Source: Candidatus Jordarchaeum madagascarense
GTDB lineage: Archaea; Asgardarchaeota; Jordiarchaeia; Jordiarchaeales; Jordiarchaeaceae
Length of the DNA stretch: 8,415 nt
Assembly (NCBI GenBank): GCA_019056875.1
Contig: DXJA01000145.1
Location: 1 to 8,415, forward strand
Direction: 5' to 3'
Both the position numbers and the translations under genes were made by a program. How positions within the stretch are numbered: the first letter of the stretch is position 1; each line of letters starts with the position of its first letter. The notes beneath the pieces were generated by a model that was not told the DNA's origin, made no database searches, and saw only the letters and a list, made by a program, of their open reading frames with translations. Below, in pieces: positions 1 to 6,296 of the stretch.

Positions 1-258
1 TATTATAAATTTTGATATCCAGAGAGTATATTAATTTACAATAAAGGGGTGGAAAATTTAGTAAAACAAAAAATTCGAAGGTTGAGAATGTTATATTAAC
101 GTAATATACCCTGCACTTGTTATAATTCTCGCTTATATGAAACTCTAAACAGGGCCTACGTGATATTTAGAGTATAATAATTCTTAAATTTATTAATGTA
201 GTATTATGAAATTGTCGATTTATTCATAACACGAAAAGCAGGTTAGGGGTGAGGCTGA
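1..258. other. AT-rich upstream region without a recognisable gene
   Basis: No convincing coding frame is visible here. Two inverted repeats occur: TATATTA/TAATATA (92-98 and 102-108, 3-base spacer) and ACTCTAAA/TTTAGAGT (142-149 and 166-173, 16-base spacer). Repeats of this length are expected by chance in AT-rich DNA of this size, so they are only candidate operators. A 17-codon frame beginning GTG at 48 lacks convincing support. The region probably carries the promoter of the membrane-protein gene that follows. Confidence 0.5.
216..228 (+). promoter_or_regulatory. candidate archaeal promoter of the membrane-protein gene
   Basis: The segment around TCGATTTATTCAT resembles an archaeal TATA element, about 30-40 bases upstream of the ATG at 259. 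That distance would give a very short leader that may just include the ribosome binding site at 246-252. A second AT-rich element near 187-197 (ATTTATTAAT) is an equal alternative and would leave a longer leader. Chosen by eye only. Confidence 0.25.
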
Positions 259-261
259 ATG
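246..261 (+). promoter_or_regulatory. ribosome binding site plus ATG leading into an in-frame stop
   Basis: GGGGTGA at 246-252 lies 6 bases before an ATG at 259. This matches the geometry of the clear site of the acyl-CoA dehydrogenase gene (GAGGTGA, 6 bases, ATG). The ATG is in the same frame as the membrane-protein reading frame, but the frame reads MLTPEYLKFLI and then TAA at 292-294, before reopening into the long ORF. The site therefore suggests that the true start is 259, with the gene interrupted at codon 12. The TTG at 304 has no comparable site. Confidence 0.55.
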
Positions 262-303
262 TTAACACCCGAATATCTCAAGTTTCTAATATAATATGAA
301 CTT

Positions 304-1047
304 TTGGTAACCATCCTGGTAACTTTTGTCAGCGCGAATTTTATCTGGCGATTCTGTAAGTTAAAAAAGCCTGCTATGCTTTACTTGGCCCTAACATTTA
401 CACTGTTCCCCTTAGCGGCGTTTTTCGTTGCGTTAAATCACAGTCACCATCTATTACTCTACCCTATATACCTCCAAGAGTACATATACAACGGCATAAT
501 CTTGGATTACAGGCATCCACTTCAAATCTACACTAGGCTGTTAAATTATTTGGTAATATACACACAAGACTATCTAACAGCATCAATCTACACCTTTGCG
601 TTTCCATTTGTACTAGCAGAGCTGGGAAATCTTTTCCTGTACGCATTTACTCTTGAAACCTTTCTTGAGAAAAAGACAAAGTGGGGTATTATGTACTTGG
701 TAATTTTCATTCCCATATTCATAATCACGCTGTTAACTTTTGAATTGCCAACAAACTTTATGCTCGCACTGATAATCGGGCTAATTACATATGTCCCGCT
801 GATATACCTGGCCTTAAGAGCGTTTAGATTAACCACAGAAAAAGTATACCGCTACGGCTTCACATTGATTATTATGACCTCTGTCTTTCTATCACTCTTC
901 TTCGTGTTCTATTTTGTAGATGGAACACTCACACAGGGCTGGAGCATATTCGAACCCATTGCTTGGACCATGGGATTGCTGGCAAGCATATCTGCGTATA
1001 TAGGATACGTCCTACCGGAATGGTTCCGAAGATTAGTAGGTAAATAA
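304..1047 (+). CDS. seven-helix integral membrane protein, possibly interrupted near its start
   Basis: A 247-residue protein with no soluble domain. Seven hydrophobic segments can be read at about residues 1-17, 24-44, 90-117, 128-146, 151-171, 183-205 and 214-236, ending in a short basic tail (PEWFRRLVGK). This resembles the 7-TM input modules of archaeal sensor proteins, but there is no kinase or output domain, so a stand-alone 7-TM protein of unknown function is the safe description. The TTG start at 304 has no ribosome binding site. The good site is at 246-252 with ATG 259, in the same frame but separated by TAA at 292. The true gene may therefore be 259-1047 carrying a nonsense change or a sequence error, or translation may begin late. 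From 304 the first helix is short but still usable. The gene appears to stand alone; the next gene starts 265 bases downstream. Confidence 0.6.
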   Translation: MVTILVTFVSANFIWRFCKLKKPAMLYLALTFTLFPLAAFFVALNHSHHLLLYPIYLQEYIYNGIILDYRHPLQIYTRLLNYLVIYTQDYLTASIYTFAFPFVLAELGNLFLYAFTLETFLEKKTKWGIMYLVIFIPIFIITLLTFELPTNFMLALIIGLITYVPLIYLALRAFRLTTEKVYRYGFTLIIMTSVFLSLFFVFYFVDGTLTQGWSIFEPIAWTMGLLASISAYIGYVLPEWFRRLVGK

Positions 1048-1129
1048 ACTAGGACCACGTTCAAATATAATCGGCTACTGGCAATATCATACTTTAACTT
1101 GACCGGTACCCATTTGGAGAGATGCGTTT

Positions 1130-1157
1130 ACTCTCACCTCCCCTCCACACTTTTTTA
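1130..1157 (+). terminator. pyrimidine-rich T-run terminator candidate
   Basis: About 85-110 bases after the membrane-protein stop is a pyrimidine-rich stretch ending in six T's (1151-1156). Intrinsic termination in archaea typically uses T-runs without a strong hairpin. The distance from the stop codon makes this a moderate call. Confidence 0.35.
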
Positions 1158-1300
1158 CTGTTTCAGACATATAATTTCTTATAGAGAAAGAAATCATTTT
1201 CACAATTTCGTTTTTGTGGATGATTGAAACCGATACAATTTTATTATAATTTTCATATTGTAATTTTAAAACTAACGTTTCAGAGGTATAATAACCATTA
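1158..1300 (+). promoter_or_regulatory. upstream region and candidate promoter of the Fe-S winged-helix gene
   Basis: A TATA-like stretch (TTTTATTATAATTTTC, about 1239-1254) lies some 60-70 bases before the ATG at 1313. GTTTCAGA occurs as a direct repeat at 1160-1167 and 1277-1284, flanking this region. An inverted repeat ATTTCTT/AAGAAAT (1174-1180 and 1188-1194) and a CACAA/TTGTG pair (1201-1205 and 1214-1218) also occur. Because the downstream protein has a winged helix, these are candidate autoregulatory sites. Each repeat is short enough to be chance. Confidence 0.35.
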
Positions 1301-1301
1301 T

Positions 1302-1306
1302 GAGGT
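1302..1306 (+). promoter_or_regulatory. ribosome binding site of the Fe-S protein gene
   Basis: GAGGT at 1302-1306, 6 bases before the ATG at 1313, supports that start. An out-of-frame ATG at 1300 (MRLWYAR, stop at 1321) overlaps the site but has only a distant GAGGT of its own. Confidence 0.6.
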
Positions 1307-1312
1307 TGTGGT

Positions 1313-2374
1313 ATGCCAGATGATCCTTATTTAAAACTGCGTGAATTTTTGGACCAGATGCCTTTGGGATTTCCTGAAACATCATCAAGGGTCGAGATTA
1401 AGATATTAAAAAGACTTTTCACGGAGGAGGAGGCAAAAATAGCAGTGCTGTTAAGCCCCATCCCCGAAGAGGCCTCCCAAATCGCGAAGCGAGCAGGCTT
1501 GGACAAGAAGGAACTGGAAAAACAACTGGAAGCAATGTCAAAGAAGGGACTCGTTTTTCGAGCGAGGCGAGAGGGAAAGACATTCTATAATATAGCACCA
1601 TTCATGATAGGCTTGTATGAATACTCTGTTAAAAAGATCGATAAGGAACTAGCAAAACTCTTCAAAGAATATTATGATAAAGCTTACCTAGATGAAATAG
1701 GAGCAAGCAATATCCCGGGATTCAAGGTGCTTCCAGTTGAGGAAACTATTCAGGCGGAAACCGTTCTCTATCCTTACCATAAACTCAAGGAAAGCATCAA
1801 AGAAGCCCGAAAAATCTCTGTCACGGAATGTATTTGCCGCAAAGAAGCCAAACTAACTGGTGAGGGCTGCGATTACCCTATGGAAACCTGTCTAAGTTTC
1901 GGGGCCGCAGCAGAGTACTACATTGAAAACGGTATAGGAAGAGAAATATCGGCTGAGGAGGCAATAAAAATCATCGAGGAAGCCGATCGGGCGGGCCTAG
2001 TTCACGCCGGAGTTAACTCCAAGCACCTATCAAATATCTGCAACTGTTGCCCCTGCTGCTGCGCATCCATGAAGGGAATAACGAAGAAGGGACTCGACAA
2101 ACACAAGTATCTGAACGCATTATTCGAATCCATAATTGACCAAGAGAAATGCATCAGTTGTGGAACCTGCGTTGACCGGTGCCCGGTGGGCGCAATAACC
2201 ATGGAAGACACAGCTACAGTAAATAGGGACAAATGTCTGGGATGCGGACTGTGTGCCACTGCTTGCTCCGAGGAAGCAATAACATTAAAACTAAGGGAAG
2301 ACCGGGAAGAGCCCTATAATAGAGTAATGGAGATGGGTATTGCAATCCTTGAAGCCAAAAAGAAAAAATCTTAA
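1313..2374 (+). CDS. winged-helix, cysteine-rich protein with two C-terminal [4Fe-4S] ferredoxin motifs
   Basis: A 353-residue cytoplasmic protein. Residues about 30-95 form a winged-helix-like unit (an AKIAVLLSPIP helix, a KKELEKQLEAMSKKGLVF recognition-type helix, then an RREGKTFYN wing), followed by an amphipathic helical linker to about 125. Residues 170-250 carry a conserved cysteine region: CICR (C173, C175), C186, C193, the segment GIGREISAEEA, then NICNCCPCCC (C243, C245, C246, C248-C250). Residues 280-318 hold two classical ferredoxin motifs, C280/C283/C286/C290-P and C308/C311/C314/C318 (the second lacks the usual proline). Proteins of this build are widespread in anaerobic archaea and bacteria and are usually annotated only as 4Fe-4S binding proteins. 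I infer up to two ferredoxin clusters and possibly another metal site in the middle region. A redox-responsive regulator or an electron-transfer partner is plausible. The same-strand acyl-CoA dehydrogenase lies 139 bases downstream. Domain identification is firm; the function is not. Confidence 0.88.
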   Translation: MPDDPYLKLREFLDQMPLGFPETSSRVEIKILKRLFTEEEAKIAVLLSPIPEEASQIAKRAGLDKKELEKQLEAMSKKGLVFRARREGKTFYNIAPFMIGLYEYSVKKIDKELAKLFKEYYDKAYLDEIGASNIPGFKVLPVEETIQAETVLYPYHKLKESIKEARKISVTECICRKEAKLTGEGCDYPMETCLSFGAAAEYYIENGIGREISAEEAIKIIEEADRAGLVHAGVNSKHLSNICNCCPCCCASMKGITKKGLDKHKYLNALFESIIDQEKCISCGTCVDRCPVGAITMEDTATVNRDKCLGCGLCATACSEEAITLKLREDREEPYNRVMEMGIAILEAKKKKS

Positions 2375-2412
2375 AAAAGATATCATATAATTAAGCCAAT
2401 ATTCTCGTATTA

Positions 2413-2421
2413 TTTTTTTTT
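2413..2421 (+). terminator. nine-T run after the Fe-S gene
   Basis: A run of nine T's begins 39 bases after the stop codon of the Fe-S gene, typical of archaeal intrinsic termination. It argues that the downstream dehydrogenase has its own promoter, although read-through is possible. Confidence 0.5.
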
Positions 2422-2439
2422 ATTACAAAAACTTTGAGG

Positions 2440-2486
2440 AAAAGGTAAATAGTTAATCCGATTTTTTGTCTTTAAGGTTTTATAAT
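2440..2486 (+). promoter_or_regulatory. candidate promoter of the acyl-CoA dehydrogenase gene
   Basis: Two TATA-like elements are visible: AAAGGTAAATAGTTAA (about 2440-2455) and TTTTATAAT (2478-2486). The second, at the usual 25-base spacing, would start transcription around 2505-2510, inside or past the ribosome binding site at 2501-2507. The upstream element therefore fits a translated leader better. Confidence 0.3.
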
Positions 2487-2500
2487 TCCCTTTATGTTTA

Positions 2501-2507
2501 GAGGTGA
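2501..2507 (+). promoter_or_regulatory. ribosome binding site of the acyl-CoA dehydrogenase gene
   Basis: GAGGTGA, 6 bases before the ATG at 2514, fixes the start of the gene. Confidence 0.7.
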
Positions 2508-2513
2508 TTTTTA

Positions 2514-4070
2514 ATGGAGAAGTTCCCATGGTTTAACGAGAGGCAGAAACAGCTTATTGATGAGGTTGACGAATTTGTGGATGAAATAACTCCTAGAGCT
2601 TATGAAGCTGCCATTAAGCAGGAGCATCCTCGCGACTTGGTAAAAATGATAGCTGATAAAGGATGGTTTGGAGCTCTTATACCCGAAGAGTATGGTGGCA
2701 TGGGAAAGGAAATCGGAGTAACCGGTTGCCAGATTATTTGTGAGGGACTCACTCGGGTAGGCACCATAGGCGGTGTGTACAGCGCCACCTCGTTCGGGGG
2801 GGTTGAGCAAATAAATATGTTCGGGACAGATGAACAGAAAGAGAGGTGGTTACCCAAAATTGCTAGAGGCGAATTACTAGGAGCCATAACACTCACTGAA
2901 CCTTTCGTGGGCACCGATGCCGCGGGCATTAGAACCAGAGCCACTCGTGAAGGCGACCACTACATATTAAATGGAAAAAAGAGGTTTATATCCAACTCAG
3001 GAGTAGCAGACATTTATATGCTGTATGCGAAAACCAGCGAAGACCCCGGCGACAGGGCAGCATACAAACATCTGTCCGCTTTCATAGTTGAGAAGGGAAC
3101 ACCAGGTTTCACAGTTGAGAGAATAAACGAGCTGGCTGTTTTAAGAGGCATCCGCAACGGATTCTTGGATTTTGACAATGCACGAGTCCCAGCAGCCAAC
3201 ATGTTGCTGAGAGAGGGAAACGGTTGGGGAGTTATGACTGCGGGTCTCAACTTTGAGAGACTAACGGTGGCAACTCAGATAATCGCAGGCATAAGGGAGG
3301 CTCTGAGATACGCCCTTTACTTCACCACAAGAAGGGTGCAGTTTAACCAACGTACCATAGATTTTGAAGCTAATCAGTACAAGCTGGCAGACATTATAAT
3401 AGGTCTGAAAACCGCTAGGCTGCTAACTTATTATGCTGCTTGGATGATGGATCAGGGATTAAACCCAGTGGTGGAGGCTAACGCCGCTAAAATATACGCC
3501 ACGGAAACCTGCAGACAGGTGGCGCTGGATGCGCTTCAGATTATTGGAGGAGACGGTTTCACAAAGTATTACCCAGTGGAGCAAATTCTTCTAGATGCTA
3601 AAATCTTGGAAGTGGGAGCGGGAACCAATGAGGTTCTCCGGAGGCTTTTGACCGCGCAGGCAAGGAGGATTATGGCTGATGAGTTGAAGGCCCCCAGAAG
3701 ACGGATACACAAAGAGTTACGATTCCCAATACCCTATTACAAAATGACACCGGAATTCGCTCCAAAGAAGGTTCCAACCGACTTGGAAAGTGTGGAAAAC
3801 GCTATTCTAGAGGCCCTAGCGGTGGACTACTTCGTTAACCCTGGACTCCACATGAAAAGAGAAGAACTGATAGAAGACACTGGACTTGAGGAAGAGCAAC
3901 TCGATGAAGCTCTAATGTCACTGGAGGAGAGGAAGCTGGTTGACCTCTACAGAACCCGACAGGGAGTAATCATACTTGCAAAAGCCACCTATGACGGGCT
4001 AAGAAAAGCAAAACCCAAAGAATACTACCAATGGTACCCAGAATGGAGCAAAGAAGACGAAAGATTCTAA
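2514..4070 (+). CDS. acyl-CoA dehydrogenase with a C-terminal winged-helix-like extension
   Basis: A 518-residue FAD enzyme that should oxidise an acyl-CoA to the trans-2-enoyl-CoA and pass electrons to ETF. The N-terminal helical domain spans about 1-120. The middle beta domain has the flavin/substrate motif ITLTEPFVGTDAAGIRTRA (125-143) followed by NGKKRFISNSG (153-163). The C-terminal helical domain spans about 235-388 and includes RRVQFNQRTIDFEANQYKLAD (273-293) and IIGGDGFTKYYPVEQ (343-357). The usual catalytic Glu of the EGT motif is replaced by Ala369 (VGAGTNEVLRR), while Glu248 (GLNFERL) sits where isovaleryl-CoA dehydrogenase and LCAD place their catalytic base. Activity is therefore expected, with a branched- or long-chain substrate favoured. 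The family normally ends near 380-400 residues. Here about 120 more follow, and residues 424-500 read as a winged helix (MKREELIEDTG, then LEEEQLDEALMSLEERKLV, then a wing and TYDGLRKA). No ETF or thiolase gene is in view. The enzyme family is secure; substrate and extension function are open. Confidence 0.92.
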   Translation: MEKFPWFNERQKQLIDEVDEFVDEITPRAYEAAIKQEHPRDLVKMIADKGWFGALIPEEYGGMGKEIGVTGCQIICEGLTRVGTIGGVYSATSFGGVEQINMFGTDEQKERWLPKIARGELLGAITLTEPFVGTDAAGIRTRATREGDHYILNGKKRFISNSGVADIYMLYAKTSEDPGDRAAYKHLSAFIVEKGTPGFTVERINELAVLRGIRNGFLDFDNARVPAANMLLREGNGWGVMTAGLNFERLTVATQIIAGIREALRYALYFTTRRVQFNQRTIDFEANQYKLADIIIGLKTARLLTYYAAWMMDQGLNPVVEANAAKIYATETCRQVALDALQIIGGDGFTKYYPVEQILLDAKILEVGAGTNEVLRRLLTAQARRIMADELKAPRRRIHKELRFPIPYYKMTPEFAPKKVPTDLESVENAILEALAVDYFVNPGLHMKREELIEDTGLEEEQLDEALMSLEERKLVDLYRTRQGVIILAKATYDGLRKAKPKEYYQWYPEWSKEDERF

Positions 4071-4132
4071 AACCCTAGCCTCTCCACTTTTTGATTATAG
4101 AAAAAAAGTATTGGATTTGCTTTGAGTCTTTG
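4071..4132. terminator. convergent intergenic region with T-runs on both strands
   Basis: The dehydrogenase (plus) and the M28-fold gene (minus) converge with 62 bases between their stop codons. Five T's at 4088-4092 can end the plus transcript. Seven A's at 4101-4107 give seven T's on the minus strand, about 25 bases beyond that gene's stop. Confidence 0.5.
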
Positions 4133-5983
4133 TTATAGGTATCTTCTCATAACTCTTATTATGTAGCCCGTTTGCCAAAGTGCTTCACCTAGCGTGTCTG
4201 AGACCCTGTTTTTTTCTTGGACAAGTTTTGTGGTTAGTAGCTTGTAGTTCTCGGATTCAGGATTCATTTCGGCGTATTTTATTATTGGTAGCAGTGCGGG
4301 TATGGATTTATTTACATATGTGGCTCCGTATGGGTCTCTTTCGTATCTGCCGACATAGGTGTAGTTTAGGGGGATGAGTATTCGGCTTAGCTTCATTATT
4401 GTGTGGTTGATTTCTTTTAGCAGTTCTTTTCCTTCTTTGGTGAGTTCGCTTTGATACTTTTCCCAGACCTTTTCTATGGTTTCATCCATTTCTTTGGTTC
4501 TTTTTTCAAGCTCCTCAGCTTTCTTGATTAAGGGTTTTAAGTCTATTCTCCCTTTGGCTTCTTCATTTAATTTTTCCAGTCTATTTTTCAGAACACCTGC
4601 AAGTGAGAAGAATTCAAAGGGAATAATTGGTGTATTCATCAGTCTGAGGAGAAAGATGGAGTCCGCCTTCATGACTTTCTCCAACATTTTGGGATCCACT
4701 TTATCTATAGTGTCTTCAACGCTCTGATACCACCATCCAAGTAACGCCATCTGCTCCTTAGTTAGGGTGTCTGCGGAAAACATTGTCCGGGCATCAACTA
4801 CTGGAACTCCTAGTCCGAAGAAGGAGCCGATGTCTGTCACTTTGCCTGGACGCAGACCGACATCGAATCCTATGCTTCTCGCAAACTCTCTAGCATCCAT
4901 TATGTCCTTAACCTCATTCTTTCCCAGAATGTCTTCGATAACTTTCATAAGGTATCGTTCAATTTCTTCGTGGTATGAGGGGAAGTAGAGCTTACTTCCA
5001 ACCATTCCTGTGGAATCGCAGTTGAGATATGCTAGGCAATTCTGGTTCAGGTCTGACCAGAAGTTATCCGTGTACCAGGTGGATCCCCCCATGATGCCTG
5101 TTTCGTGAGCCGCCCAGAATCCGAAACGGATGGAACGTTTTAGTTTGTCTCGGTGTTTTTGAAAGATTCGGGCCATCTCCATTATGCAGACGATTCCCGT
5201 TCCGTTGCCCGTTACTCCCCCGCCCCACGCATCCATGTGTCCGCCCATCATCACAAATTTTTCCGACTCTTCAGTACCCTTAACTGTTGCTATCGGCATA
5301 GGGATTTTTATCCACTCTCTGGTTGCCTCAACCCTCATCCAAACTCTAACCTTGCCCTTGTTTAGAAGTTCTTTAAGCCATTCGCCACTCTTGCGCGTAA
5401 TGGCAAGGCCGGGGATGGTGGGCATTAGGTCTATTGTGTCGGGGGTGGGATTACCCCAGACTGGCTTCATGGTTCCCATGGGAAGAACATTACGCTCTGC
5501 GGAGCCCCAGTTCATTTGGATCTGGGCTTTGGCACCATGCTCTTGAGCTATCAATATTTTATAAGGTCGGGGGGGATCGTATGAGATTTCTGCCAGAGCG
5601 ATTTTACCTTCGGCGTCTACGTTTTCATAGTCTTTTTCTCCTCCCGCTCCCACGTAGACCAATTCTCCACTTATTCCTTCGGGTAGTGTGGAAGCACTAT
5701 GGGCATGGGCAATGGCGTCTATGGACTGAGCCGGGCTTGGGGATAAAACCTTTAATCCTGCGTAAATAGGAAAACTTAGGAGCGCGTAAAACTCGTACAG
5801 GTCAACATGAACCCCATAATTTTCAAGGGTGCTTTTAATCCACTCCGCAGTCTTACGGTCTTCCGGACTTCCTGCTAGACGTTCGGGTACCTCTTCCGCG
5901 AGCCACTTTAGGTTGTTCATCATCTCCTTAACAGATATCTCTTTCAGTATATTTTTCTCAAGCTCTTGGTCGAGTTGGTACAA
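4133..5983 (-). CDS. PSMA-like M28 peptidase-fold protein with a degenerate active site
   Basis: A 616-residue protein without signal peptide or membrane anchor, so cytoplasmic. The order resembles M28B (glutamate carboxypeptidase II / transferrin receptor) proteins: an N-terminal peptidase segment (1-60), a PA-like insert (about 65-225; GELVYVGAGG, EGKIALAEI, EHGAKAQIQ), the M28 core (about 228-440) and a helical C-terminal domain (about 440-616) like the dimerisation domain. Against the Aeromonas aminopeptidase ligands, His249 (GGHMDAW), Glu294 (HETG) and Asp323 (LNCDSTG) are kept. The bridging Asp is Gly259 (VTGNGTG), the general-base Glu is His293 (AHETGIMGGS) and the last His is Gln420 (WYQSVEDTIDKVD). 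A normal two-zinc site looks impossible; a non-peptidase, binding or otherwise altered role is likely. The TTG start is supported by a strong site (GGAGGTG, 5 bases away). No frameshift is seen, so it looks maintained rather than decaying. Confidence 0.85.
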   Translation of the reverse strand: MYQLDQELEKNILKEISVKEMMNNLKWLAEEVPERLAGSPEDRKTAEWIKSTLENYGVHVDLYEFYALLSFPIYAGLKVLSPSPAQSIDAIAHAHSASTLPEGISGELVYVGAGGEKDYENVDAEGKIALAEISYDPPRPYKILIAQEHGAKAQIQMNWGSAERNVLPMGTMKPVWGNPTPDTIDLMPTIPGLAITRKSGEWLKELLNKGKVRVWMRVEATREWIKIPMPIATVKGTEESEKFVMMGGHMDAWGGGVTGNGTGIVCIMEMARIFQKHRDKLKRSIRFGFWAAHETGIMGGSTWYTDNFWSDLNQNCLAYLNCDSTGMVGSKLYFPSYHEEIERYLMKVIEDILGKNEVKDIMDAREFARSIGFDVGLRPGKVTDIGSFFGLGVPVVDARTMFSADTLTKEQMALLGWWYQSVEDTIDKVDPKMLEKVMKADSIFLLRLMNTPIIPFEFFSLAGVLKNRLEKLNEEAKGRIDLKPLIKKAEELEKRTKEMDETIEKVWEKYQSELTKEGKELLKEINHTIMKLSRILIPLNYTYVGRYERDPYGATYVNKSIPALLPIIKYAEMNPESENYKLLTTKLVQEKNRVSDTLGEALWQTGYIIRVMRRYL

Positions 5984-5988
5984 GATTA

Positions 5989-5995
5989 CACCTCC
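5989..5995 (-). promoter_or_regulatory. strong ribosome binding site before a TTG start
   Basis: On the minus strand GGAGGTG lies 5 bases before the TTG at 5983. It is the closest match to the anti-Shine-Dalgarno sequence in the window. It decides the TTG start, because no in-frame ATG comes before codon 21. Confidence 0.65.
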
Positions 5996-6029
5996 TTCTA
6001 CCTACCCAACATATTTGTTTGAAATTGAG

Positions 6030-6050
6030 CTACCATTATATTAAATTTAA
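6030..6050 (-). promoter_or_regulatory. candidate promoter of the M28-fold gene
   Basis: On the minus strand the sequence reads TTAAATTTAATATAATGGTA, a TATA-like element about 50-60 bases upstream of the TTG. At the usual spacing transcription would begin near 6010, leaving a short leader that contains the ribosome binding site. Confidence 0.4.
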
Positions 6051-6275
6051 CCCTAAAAAATAAAAAGATGAATGAAAATCAAATGGCAACTTTTCTGGGT
6101 ATAGTCACTATTTGATTACAATTTGTTCCCAAACCCTAAAAGGAAGGAGAATATCACAATCGCTCTATTAAAAGTTAAAAAAAGAAGCACGAAAAAGCTA
6201 ATAAAAATAGTAACTAGCAGGGTAAAGTCATGATGCTTTTTGAATGAGCGTTAACATTTAATTTCTTTTTTTGTT

Positions 6276-6296
6276 AGGAAAACTTATTTATATACC
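6276..6296 (+). promoter_or_regulatory. strong archaeal TATA box with BRE-like upstream sequence
   Basis: TTTATATA at 6287-6294 is the best archaeal TATA box in the window, preceded by a purine-rich GGAAAAC (6277-6283). Transcription would start near 6315-6320, about 180 bases before the likely ATG at 6499. Either the leader is long, or a small RNA is made, or a closer promoter (ATTAAAAATAG at 6401-6411) serves the gene. Confidence 0.5.

Noticed and set aside
48..98. Short frame from GTG 48 next to GGGG
   Set aside because: Only 16 residues, with the G-run overlapping the start codon; no support as a gene.
142..173. 8-bp inverted repeat ACTCTAAA/TTTAGAGT as a mobile-element end or terminator
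   Set aside because: Several such pairs are expected by chance in a window this size. No transposase, target duplication or T-run accompanies it.
588..836. 82-codon minus-strand frame within the membrane-protein gene
   Set aside because: The opposite strand encodes clear transmembrane helices; the frame is a by-product of their codon composition.
1300..1323. Seven-codon upstream frame (MRLWYAR) overlapping the start of the Fe-S gene
   Set aside because: Its only ribosome-binding-like sequence is 12 bases away, and the frame overlaps the real site of the main gene. A chance ATG is the simpler explanation.
2511..2944. Minus-strand open frames of 99 and 114 codons opposite the acyl-CoA dehydrogenase
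   Set aside because: They are shadows of a strongly conserved enzyme, without their own start signals or recognisable domains.
5184..5546. 120-codon plus-strand open frame opposite the M28-fold gene
   Set aside because: It lies entirely within the antisense of a gene with clear family motifs, has no ribosome binding site and encodes a low-complexity Pro/Ser/Leu sequence.
6225..6260. C-box-like ATGATG as a C/D-box small RNA
   Set aside because: No CTGA D box at suitable spacing and no C'/D' pair.
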